Source of the DNA: Bacteroidota bacterium
Lineage (GTDB): Bacteria; Bacteroidota; Bacteroidia; Flavobacteriales; Weeksellaceae
Length of the DNA stretch: 10,073 nucleotides
Assembly (NCBI GenBank): GCA_023433225.1
Contig: JAEZDQ010000109.1
Location: 1 to 10,073, forward strand
Direction: 5' to 3'
In this document: in pieces, positions 1-5,725 of the stretch
Layout of the letters: the number at the start of each line of letters is the position of its first letter
Position numbering within the stretch: position 1 is the first letter of the stretch
Position numbers and translations under genes: made by a program
Notes under the pieces: model-generated
What the model was told of the DNA's origin: nothing
The model's database searches: none
Seen by the model: only the letters and a program-made list of their open reading frames with translations

Positions 1-1
1 G

Positions 2-439
2 AAATTAGGATTTTTAATTGCAAGTCTTTTCGCTACAGTGGCCTTTTCACAAGACAATTACGTTTCCGAAACTTCCGGCAACCTGACCATCGAATACGAT
101 GCAGCCTTACAAAAAATAATGACTGAAAAAGAAAATGCAATTTGTGTGGTTCCGGAAGAAGAAAAAGAAGTAAAAAAACCGGAATTCTGTAATGGTGCCC
201 GCGTTCAAGTTTTTTATGGCAAAAGCCGACAGGAAGCCGAAGCCAAACTGAAAGAAGTCAAAACCTTGTTCCCGAACCTATATGCCAATGTGGTTTACCA
301 TTCGTCGGACTACAAAGTGCATTTGGGTTATTTTGAATCCAGAAACGACGCCGCGGCAACCTTAAACAGGGCGAAAAGGAATTTCCCCGCTTCCTTTATT
401 TACAATGAAACTTTCCGTTGCAGTTTAATCGGGAATTAA
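2..439 (+). CDS. Secreted SPOR-domain protein (5' partial)
   Basis: The reading frame is open from the first bases and its start codon lies outside the window. The first visible residues, KLGFLIASLFATVAFSQ, are the hydrophobic core and end of a signal peptide, probably cut after the alanine-phenylalanine-serine stretch, so the protein is exported. The GTG at 38 falls inside this signal peptide and is not the start. The C-terminal part (about bases 185-430) reads as a SPOR domain: a beta strand ARVQVFYG, an Arg/Ala-rich helix, a second strand with YKVHLGYFESRNDAAATL, then a final helix. SPOR domains bind denuded glycan strands of peptidoglycan, typically at division sites. A cysteine sits near each end of the domain (CNGARV and FRC) and could form a disulfide in the periplasm. 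The gene converges on dnaG and its TAA overlaps the dnaG stop. The SPOR assignment is from pattern recognition; the precise cellular role is not evident. Confidence 0.85.
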   Translation, partial: KLGFLIASLFATVAFSQDNYVSETSGNLTIEYDAALQKIMTEKENAICVVPEEEKEVKKPEFCNGARVQVFYGKSRQEAEAKLKEVKTLFPNLYANVVYHSSDYKVHLGYFESRNDAAATLNRAKRNFPASFIYNETFRCSLIGN

Positions 440-2364
440 ATCACGCGGTTAAGTGCCTGGTAAATCTGCGAACGCATCTGGGTCAGCAATTTGATCTTTT
501 CAAGCTGTTCCGCCCGCGCATCGCCTGCTAATTGATCATCCTGTAACAAAACCGAAAATTCTTTGATTTTGTCTTCGAGGTAAAAACTTTTGTACCGCAG
601 GATGGTATCATTCACATCTTTCAAAATATTCGCTTCTTTGGGTTTGATGAATATTCCCATTTTTTCTGACCAATTTTTGCTCAAGCTGTATTTCTCGCTC
701 ATCGCATTGGAAGCGATTCCCGTTTTGGCTTCGTCAAAAAGTTTGATAAAAAAATCACCGGTCCGCAACTCTTCTTGCTCATAGCCGAGTTTCACATCTT
801 CCAAAATCGATTGGTACAATTCATTTTTCAGCACCAGACCATTGGTTTCAAATTGGTGAAGGATTTCCTCAATGACCGTGGTTGGATAAACTTCGTTTTC
901 GCCTTGTTTGATTTCAATGACCAAATCCCCGTACTGCATGATGAGTTTGATGATTTCCTCTTCAATCGTATGGATGGGGTCAAAGGCCATTTTCACCTCA
1001 TCCTTCACCACTTCCAGCGGTTTGGACTCACGGGCTTTGGAAGCCGTTTCCTTTTCTTTGCGCTGGATGGTTTGCGCCAATTCCTTGAAAAGGATTTCCT
1101 CGCGCACATCCATGATCTTCGCGGTTTCCTGAATGTATAATTCCTGTTGAATCAAGTTCGGAATCAGGGAAATACTTTGGATGATGTCACGGATGAGTTC
1201 CGCTTTTTTAACCGGATCGTTTTTGGTTTCATCCAATAAAACTTTGGTTTTGAACTGAATGAAATCTGTTGCGTTTTCAGATATATATTCTTGAATTTCT
1301 TCGGATGAATGTTTTTGTGCAAATGAATCCGGGTCTTCGCCTTCAGGAAACAGAAGGACTTTTACATTGAGCTCTTGTTCCAAAATCAAATCAATCCCCC
1401 GGAATGAAGCCTTGATTCCCGCCGCATCCCCATCATAAAGAATCGTAAGATTGGGCGTCAGTCTTTTGATCAAACGGATTTGGTCCGGCGTCAGCGCGGT
1501 GCCCGAACTGGCTACAACGTTCTCTATCCCCGACTGGTGCAGCGAAACCACATCGGTATAACCTTCGACCAAAAGGCATTCATTTTGTTTCAGAATGGCT
1601 TGTTTGGACTGGAAAATCCCGTAAAGGATTTTACTCTTGTGGTAGATTTCCGATTCAGGCGAATTGAGGTATTTCGCCGCTTTGACATCATTCCTCAAAA
1701 TCCTTCCGCCAAAACCCAATACCCTTCCGGAAAAGCTGTGAATCGGAAACATCACACGCTCCCGGAAACGGTCAATCCCCTGTTCCGAATCATTATAAAT
1801 CGACAGTCCCGAAGCTTCGAGAATGTTTTTCCCGTAGCCTTTTCCTTCTGCATATTGGGTAAACGCATTCCGTTGAGCAGGCGAATAACCCAAGTCAAAC
1901 TTCTGAATCGTTTCTTTGGTAAATCCCCTTTCTTTGAAATAGGTCAATCCGATATTCCGCCCTTCTTCACTTTCGTGGAGTTGTTCCGTGAAATATTTTT
2001 GGGCAAATTCAGAGACGATGTACAGGCTTTCCCTGAGCTTCAATTCTTCCTTTTGCGCATCGGTTTGTTCCCTTTCTTCTTCGATTTCGATATTGTATTT
2101 TTTGGCCAGCCAACGCAAGGCTTCGGGATAGGTAAACTGTTCGTGTTCCATCAAAAAAGTCACCACATTGCCGCCTTTGCCGGAAGAAAAATCTTTCCAA
2201 ATCTGTTTGGCTGGAGAAACCATAAAAGACGGCGTTTTCTCATCGGCAAACGGCGAAAGCCCTTTGAGGTTGCTTCCGGACCGTTTCAGGCTGATGAAAT
2301 CGCCGATGACTTCTTCTACCCGGGCGGCAGAAAAAACGGCGTCTATGGTCTGGCGTGAAATCAT
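436..2364 (-). CDS. dnaG: DNA primase DnaG
   Basis: This 642-residue protein makes the RNA primers for chromosomal replication at the fork, working with the DnaB helicase. The N-terminal domain (about 1-95) has the zinc-ribbon primase fold signature (GLSPFADEKTPSF, then KDFSSGKGGN) but the four usual Cys/His/Cys/Cys ligands are replaced by S37, A40, D58 and S61. The catalytic core follows: a basic RFRERVMFPIHSFSGRVLGFGGR segment at 199-221 and a TOPRIM domain with EGYTDV (E267) and DGD (D311, D313), plus GEDPDSF at 342-348. These acidic residues match the metal-binding set of E. coli DnaG. A long C-terminal region (about 430-642), helical and charged, fits the helicase-interacting part. Length is normal. 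The ATG is well placed because the protein begins exactly at the conserved MISxxTIDxV start. It overlaps the convergent SPOR gene by four bases. I could not identify a convincing promoter upstream. Confidence 0.97.
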   Translation of the reverse strand: MISRQTIDAVFSAARVEEVIGDFISLKRSGSNLKGLSPFADEKTPSFMVSPAKQIWKDFSSGKGGNVVTFLMEHEQFTYPEALRWLAKKYNIEIEEEREQTDAQKEELKLRESLYIVSEFAQKYFTEQLHESEEGRNIGLTYFKERGFTKETIQKFDLGYSPAQRNAFTQYAEGKGYGKNILEASGLSIYNDSEQGIDRFRERVMFPIHSFSGRVLGFGGRILRNDVKAAKYLNSPESEIYHKSKILYGIFQSKQAILKQNECLLVEGYTDVVSLHQSGIENVVASSGTALTPDQIRLIKRLTPNLTILYDGDAAGIKASFRGIDLILEQELNVKVLLFPEGEDPDSFAQKHSSEEIQEYISENATDFIQFKTKVLLDETKNDPVKKAELIRDIIQSISLIPNLIQQELYIQETAKIMDVREEILFKELAQTIQRKEKETASKARESKPLEVVKDEVKMAFDPIHTIEEEIIKLIMQYGDLVIEIKQGENEVYPTTVIEEILHQFETNGLVLKNELYQSILEDVKLGYEQEELRTGDFFIKLFDEAKTGIASNAMSEKYSLSKNWSEKMGIFIKPKEANILKDVNDTILRYKSFYLEDKIKEFSVLLQDDQLAGDARAEQLEKIKLLTQMRSQIYQALNRVI

Positions 2365-2527
2365 GGGGTAAAATTAGCATTTTTCAACGGATGTTAATGG
2401 GAAATAAAAACAGGCGGGTTGAATGAGGTTGGAAGCCGATGAAAGGTTCAATCCACCTATCAGTTTCGGTTGTTTGCATCTCTTTTTAATCAATTGACTA
2501 ATAATTTTGGCATTGAAACCTATATTT

Positions 2528-2546
2528 TTGGGTCTTTTAGACCCAA
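2528..2546 (+). repeat. Perfect inverted repeat (8-bp stem, 3-base loop)
   Basis: TTGGGTCT pairs perfectly with AGACCCAA across a TTT loop. On the plus strand four T follow at 2547-2550, giving a terminator-like shape, but no plus-strand gene ends nearby (the SPOR gene ends 2 kb upstream). On the minus strand, the coding direction of both neighbours, it is followed by A-rich sequence. It may be an operator or an mRNA leader element of dnaG, or a relic. Confidence 0.6.
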
Positions 2547-2558
2547 TTTTGACTCCAT

Positions 2559-2593
2559 GACCCAAACGGAATATTCAAAGACCTAAACGGAAT
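2559..2593 (+). repeat. 14-base direct repeat, 21-base period
   Basis: GACCCAAACGGAAT at 2559-2572 recurs as GACCTAAACGGAAT at 2580-2593, 13 of 14 identical, starting 21 bases apart, about two helical turns. The hairpin just upstream contains a related GACCCAA at 2540-2546, 19 bases before the first copy. The regular spacing would fit protein binding on one DNA face, but two copies can also arise from a chance duplication. Confidence 0.6.
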
Positions 2594-2691
2594 GGTTCCC
2601 TGCTTAAAAATTTCAATCCATCCACCAAACCGAAGGGTTTAGGAAATAAAAATACCGGTGATTCTGTATGGGAAATTGGTTAATCCTTCCA

Positions 2692-3078
2692 TCAATTCAG
2701 CAAGAGATAGAGTAAAAACACGGTCGGGATAAAATAAACCACAATCCCCTGCGCACCCGGATAATCCTTTGCCAACCGCTGTCCGAGGAACAACAAAAGG
2801 AAGGTAATGCCCGATAAAACCGCACTGACCAAAGCCCAGCAATTCTCGCCATGGCACCACAATAGTATGGCTCCGATGATGGCCGTAATGCCCGAGGCAA
2901 GTTCCAACAGCGTAACCAAAGCCAATGAAAACGGAACCATTCCCTTGATGAGGGTTTTGGAAAAATGGGATTCCAGCCAGCCCAGATTTCCTTTCCAGTC
3001 AACGACTTTGTCGATTCCCGATTGCAAAAAAACGATGGCGAGAAGCGCGAGGATAAATATTGAAGCAAGGTGTTCCAT
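2692..3078 (-). CDS. DoxX-like small membrane protein
   Basis: This 128-residue integral membrane protein has four hydrophobic segments at roughly 3-20, 51-74, 81-99 and 109-127. The first helix ends in FLQSGIDKVVDWKGN, and an amphipathic loop (GWLESHFSKTLIKG) leads into the second helix with LELASGITAIIGA. This arrangement, with a conserved Gly-Ile-Asp-Lys at the end of helix 1 and Glu-Leu-Ala-Ser-Gly in helix 2, resembles the DoxX/DoxD family, whose members are of unclear function (some are linked to quinone-related redox chemistry). The start is the ATG at 3076-3078; a perfect TAcaTTTG box lies 23 bases upstream. It ends in TGA. It is transcribed away from the toxin-antitoxin pair and appears to be a single-gene unit. 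Family call is moderately sure; function is not known. Confidence 0.75.
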   Translation of the reverse strand: MEHLASIFILALLAIVFLQSGIDKVVDWKGNLGWLESHFSKTLIKGMVPFSLALVTLLELASGITAIIGAILLWCHGENCWALVSAVLSGITFLLLFLGQRLAKDYPGAQGIVVYFIPTVFLLYLLLN

Positions 3079-3100
3079 TTTTTGTTTTGTTTTAGGATTT

Positions 3101-3108
3101 CAAATGTA
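3101..3108 (-). promoter_or_regulatory. -7 box of the DoxX-like gene
   Basis: On the minus strand this reads TACATTTG, a perfect TAnnTTTG Bacteroidota -7 element. The start codon begins 23 bases downstream, implying a leader of roughly 15 bases. No TTG -33 element is found at the usual 17-23 base distance. Confidence 0.5.
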
Positions 3109-3164
3109 AGGGATTTTGGGGATTTGGAGGAGGAAGAAATCACCATCGTCAAACATAAACTTTG

Positions 3165-3172
3165 TATATTTG
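3165..3172 (+). promoter_or_regulatory. -7 box of the mntA-hepT pair
   Basis: TATATTTG is a perfect match to TAnnTTTG, ending 14 bases before the ATG at 3187, so transcription should start around 3178-3180 with a very short leader. A -33 TTG at normal spacing is not visible, so basal strength may be modest or dependent on a regulator. Confidence 0.55.
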
Positions 3173-3186
3173 GATGAAAGTTGAAA

Positions 3187-3483
3187 ATGATAACCAAAGA
3201 ATTCATATTAAAAGCTCTTGAAATGAACAAACCAAAACTTTCGGAACTCGGTATCCGAAAAGTGGGTTTGTTCGGCTCTTACCTTCGAAATGAACAAACG
3301 CATGAGAGCGACATTGACCTGCTGATTGAGTTCGACCCCGAACAAGAGAATTTTGATAATTATATGGCCGTTTACAATTTGTTTGAAAGAATCTTCAAGA
3401 ACAAAAAAATTGAGGTGGTAACCCAGAACGGCTTGAGCCCCTATATAGGCCCTAAGATTTTAAACGAAGTTCAATATGCCTAA
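3187..3483 (+). CDS. MNT-type nucleotidyltransferase antitoxin, MntA-like
   Basis: This 98-residue protein has the minimal nucleotidyltransferase fold. The signature GS-x10-DxD is exact: G30-S31 in LFGSYLRNEQ, then D42 and D44 in SDIDLLIEF. A third acidic position is E76 in KKIEVVT, where Asp is more usual. In characterised HEPN/MNT pairs, MntA neutralises the HepT RNase by adding AMP to a tyrosine next to its active site, so this is the expected antitoxin. Its last codons overlap the start of the HEPN gene: the toxin ATG at 3476 lies 5 bases before the antitoxin TAA, the usual coupled arrangement. I chose ATG 3187; an in-frame TTG at 3181 would add two residues and is less likely. All key catalytic residues are present, so the antitoxin looks functional. 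Confidence 0.88.
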   Translation: MITKEFILKALEMNKPKLSELGIRKVGLFGSYLRNEQTHESDIDLLIEFDPEQENFDNYMAVYNLFERIFKNKKIEVVTQNGLSPYIGPKILNEVQYA

Positions 3484-3814
3484 AGATGCCGACGTGTATT
3501 TGAAACACATTCTCGATGAATGTTCCTACCTGAATTGAGCAACCCAAGAGATGGACTTTTCTTCATTTTTAGAAGACGAAACGCTGAAGCGTGCCGTCGT
3601 ACGAAGTTTAGAGATTATAGGTGAGGCTACCAAGAAAATTCCTGCTGATTTTAAAGTCCTGCATAGTACCATTCAATGGAATAATATGGCGGGAATGCGA
3701 GACAGGTTAATCCACGATTATATGGGCGTCAATTATTCAATTGTCTGGGATGTTATCAAAAATAAAATACCGGAACTTACCGTTCAAATTGAACAAGTAC
3801 TGTCGGAAAAATAA
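3476..3814 (+). pseudogene. HEPN (DUF86, HepT-like) toxin gene interrupted by an in-frame TGA
   Basis: Starting at ATG 3476 the frame reads MPKDADVYLKHILDECSYLN, the typical N-terminus of HepT-like proteins, then meets TGA at 3536-3538 (codon 21) and continues in the same frame as ATQEMDFSSFLEDETLKRAVVRSLEIIGEATKKIP to the TAA at 3812. Without the stop it would be a normal 112-codon gene. The HEPN RNase motif RxxxxHxY is intact in RDRLIHDY, and the downstream part shows no other damage, suggesting a recent mutation or a sequencing error. A shorter product of 87 residues could start at ATG 3551, but it would lack most of the first helix of the HEPN bundle. HepT is an RNase toxin whose motif tyrosine is the AMPylation target of MntA. 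Whether any active toxin is made cannot be decided from sequence. Confidence 0.8.
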
Positions 3815-3840
3815 AAACCTCCGTTTTAAACAGAGGTTTT
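3814..3840. terminator. Bidirectional terminator between hepT and yidC
   Basis: Two 13-base arms (3814-3826 and 3828-3840) are complementary with one mismatch; the perfect outer part is AAAACCTC with GAGGTTTT. The plus strand leaves a TTTT run at the end of the right arm, and the minus strand leaves a T-rich tail beginning TTTTTATTTTT. It sits immediately after the hepT stop and ten bases beyond the yidC stop on the other strand, so it can end both convergent transcripts. Confidence 0.85.
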
Positions 3841-3850
3841 ATTGAACTGA

Positions 3851-5725
3851 TTATTTCTTCTTTCCTTTCTTTTTCTCTTGCAGTTTTTGTTGTTCCTGCG
3901 CCTGCTCCATCAATTGTTGCATTTTAGCGCCCCATTTGCTCGGCTTTTTCGGTTTGGCCTTGTTTTCCTGGATTTTGGCGTGGATTTTCTTGTCGTCAAT
4001 CATCACGTTTTTGATGAACATCACTATCCCGATGTTGATGACATTGGAAACCAAATAGTACCAAGATAGACCCGATGCATAACTGTTCAGGAAAACGAAG
4101 AAGAATACCGGCATCACATACATCATGTATTTCATGATGCGCATGTCGGGCATCCCTTCCTGAGGCGGCTGGTTGAAGCTGTCCAAAGAACCGGAAACCT
4201 TGAAGTACACCACCATCGCAATGACATAGGACAAAGCCAAGATACTGATGTGGCCGTCCATCATTGGAACCCAGTCGGGAATCAAAATCGGTGAATCATA
4301 AGCGGTCAAATCCTCGGCCCACAAGAAAGATTCGCCCCGTAAATCGATGATGTTCGGGAAGAACCGGAACAAGGCATAGAAAATAGGAATTTGTATCAAG
4401 GCAGGCAGACACCCCGAAAGCGGATTAACACCTGCTTTTCGGTAAAGCTCCATCGTCGCTTGCTGCTTTTTCATCGCGTTTTCCTTTCCTTTGAATTTTT
4501 CAGTCAGTTCATTGAGTTCGGGACGCAAAATCCGCATCATCGCACTTTGTCGGTATTGTTTGTACATGATGGGTGACAAAACCAATTTCACCACGATGGT
4601 CATCAGCAAGATTACCCAACCGTAATTGATGCCGGTCGTAGCCAGCCATTGGAAAATATTCAGGAAGAAATGTTTGTTGATCCAACCTAAAAATCCCCAC
4701 CCGAACGGGATGATTTCTCCGAAATCCTTGCCTTCATATTGATCTTGTGTCAATAACCGGTAATCCAACGGGACGAAATCCCATTGCATTTTATAATTCA
4801 ACTCGCTGCCCGAAACCGGAATCAACGCCTGGAAATTATAATTTTTACTGAATGCGGGATTGGTTTCACCAATCGGTTTGGAATTTCCCGCAGGGCTCAG
4901 GAAACCTTCATCGAATGACAAAATCGAAGAAAAGAACTGTTGTTTGAAGGCAATCCAGTCCACTGCTTCTTCCTCTGCCCATTCATCTGCGCCGAATAGT
5001 TCGTATTCCACATCGTTGGTGCCCTTGAACCGGAAATAAGTTTGCGCCCAATAATCCTCTTGTTGTTTTCCTTTTTCAACGGAAAGCGCGTTCATATCCC
5101 ATTCAACCGCCAGGTTTTTGTCGGAAGTAATTTGGTGGATTCCTTCGGATTTGATTTCAAAACCGATGGAATAATCTTCACCGAACGTATAAACATATTG
5201 CAAACTTCCTTGTGCCAAAGCGGCATTCATGGTCACAATCTTTTTGGAACCCGCGTTTTGAACCGATGGTGAAAAGGCCAATTGAGCCGTATTGATCTCA
5301 TTGCCGGATTTATCTTTGAATTTCAGGTTGAATTCATTGTTACCATCTTTGATGATGTAAAGCGGCCTTTTATGGTCTTTCGCGGCAGAATCGAAAGCTG
5401 AAAATTCCTTCAATAAAAGTTCCGAAATATAACCTCCTTTACCCGAAAAAGTCGCTTTTATTTTAGGATTCTCAACAGCATAATCTTTTGGCTGTACGGA
5501 CTTTGCAGTAGTATCAGCTGGAGTTTGAACCGAAGTTCGAGCGGAATCAACCTGCGCCGCCTCCGGTATATTTTGTTCTTGCTGAGCGGCAAGCTGTTCT
5601 TTTTGTTGCAGCTCCCTTAGTTCTTCTTCCGAAGGTTGGTTGATGTAAAAAAATGCGGCCATAAGAACCGCTATAAGTGCAAAACCGATGAATTGGTTTT
5701 TGTCAAATTTTCTTTCCTGTTGCAT
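3851..5725 (-). CDS. yidC: Membrane protein insertase YidC
   Basis: This 624-residue insertase places proteins in the inner membrane, alone or with SecYEG, and handles substrates delivered by SRP. The N-terminal helix (about 11-28) is followed by a Gln/Ala-rich linker and a large periplasmic domain (about 85-340), as in Gram-negative YidC. The conserved insertase core begins around 360: YGWVILLMTIVVKLVLSP carries K380 where E. coli YidC has the hydrophilic-groove arginine R366. Next come the cytoplasmic coiled hairpin (RPELNELTEKFKGKENAMKKQQATMELYRK, written in two parts around 401-430) and AGVNPLSGCLPALIQIPIFYALF. Two or three further helices lie at about 490-575. The C-terminus is strongly basic (KKKGKKK end), consistent with ribosome contact. 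Its ATG lies 23 bases inside the end of pyrG, so translation is probably coupled to that gene. Length is typical for Bacteroidota. Confidence 0.97.
   Translation of the reverse strand: MQQERKFDKNQFIGFALIAVLMAAFFYINQPSEEELRELQQKEQLAAQQEQNIPEAAQVDSARTSVQTPADTTAKSVQPKDYAVENPKIKATFSGKGGYISELLLKEFSAFDSAAKDHKRPLYIIKDGNNEFNLKFKDKSGNEINTAQLAFSPSVQNAGSKKIVTMNAALAQGSLQYVYTFGEDYSIGFEIKSEGIHQITSDKNLAVEWDMNALSVEKGKQQEDYWAQTYFRFKGTNDVEYELFGADEWAEEEAVDWIAFKQQFFSSILSFDEGFLSPAGNSKPIGETNPAFSKNYNFQALIPVSGSELNYKMQWDFVPLDYRLLTQDQYEGKDFGEIIPFGWGFLGWINKHFFLNIFQWLATTGINYGWVILLMTIVVKLVLSPIMYKQYRQSAMMRILRPELNELTEKFKGKENAMKKQQATMELYRKAGVNPLSGCLPALIQIPIFYALFRFFPNIIDLRGESFLWAEDLTAYDSPILIPDWVPMMDGHISILALSYVIAMVVYFKVSGSLDSFNQPPQEGMPDMRIMKYMMYVMPVFFFVFLNSYASGLSWYYLVSNVINIGIVMFIKNVMIDDKKIHAKIQENKAKPKKPSKWGAKMQQLMEQAQEQQKLQEKKKGKKK

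Larger units (their letters stand above)
2365..2691. other. Intergenic stretch with hairpins and short direct repeat, no convincing gene
   Basis: This 327-base gap lies between dnaG and the DoxX-like gene, both on the minus strand. It contains a perfect 8-bp hairpin with a TTT loop (2528-2546), a 14-base direct repeat (2559-2572 and 2580-2593), and a second small hairpin with GAAG loop (2625-2643), 49 bases past the DoxX-like stop, which lacks a T tract on the minus strand and so is at best a weak terminator. The dnaG promoter should be here, but no TTG-N17-23-TAnnTTTG combination is apparent near the dnaG start. A 63-codon open frame on the minus strand (2374-2565) lacks recognisable homology or promoter and is not called. 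Confidence 0.6.

Noticed and set aside
38..40. GTG at 38 as the start of the SPOR-domain gene
   Set aside because: It is inside a clear signal-peptide core that is in frame from base 2, so the real start lies upstream of the window.
1480..2358. A 292-codon open frame on the plus strand opposite dnaG
   Set aside because: It is antisense to the conserved dnaG N-terminus and TOPRIM region, its product is an unusual Phe/Arg-rich string with no recognisable domain, and no promoter precedes it. It is a shadow frame.
2528..2550. Hairpin plus TTTT as an intrinsic terminator
   Set aside because: The T tract is on the plus strand, where no gene ends nearby. For the minus-strand genes the hairpin is followed by A-rich DNA.
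2374..2565. A 63-codon minus-strand frame between dnaG and the DoxX-like gene
   Set aside because: No recognised family, no -7 box at a sensible distance, and it crosses the hairpin region. Cannot be supported as a gene.
3181..3183. TTG at 3181 as the mntA start
   Set aside because: It would sit almost at the predicted transcription start and adds only two residues; the ATG at 3187 matches the usual N-terminus better.
2697..3230. A 177-codon minus-strand frame overlapping the DoxX-like and mntA genes
   Set aside because: It runs in another frame across the DoxX-like gene and into the antisense of mntA; composition is Ser/Arg/Trp-rich without a domain. The DoxX-like frame is clearly the real one.
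3536..3538. Selenocysteine or alternative-code reading of the TGA in hepT
   Set aside because: TGA is used as a normal stop by pyrG and the DoxX-like gene in this window, there is no evident selenocysteine insertion hairpin, and HEPN proteins have no selenocysteine at this position.
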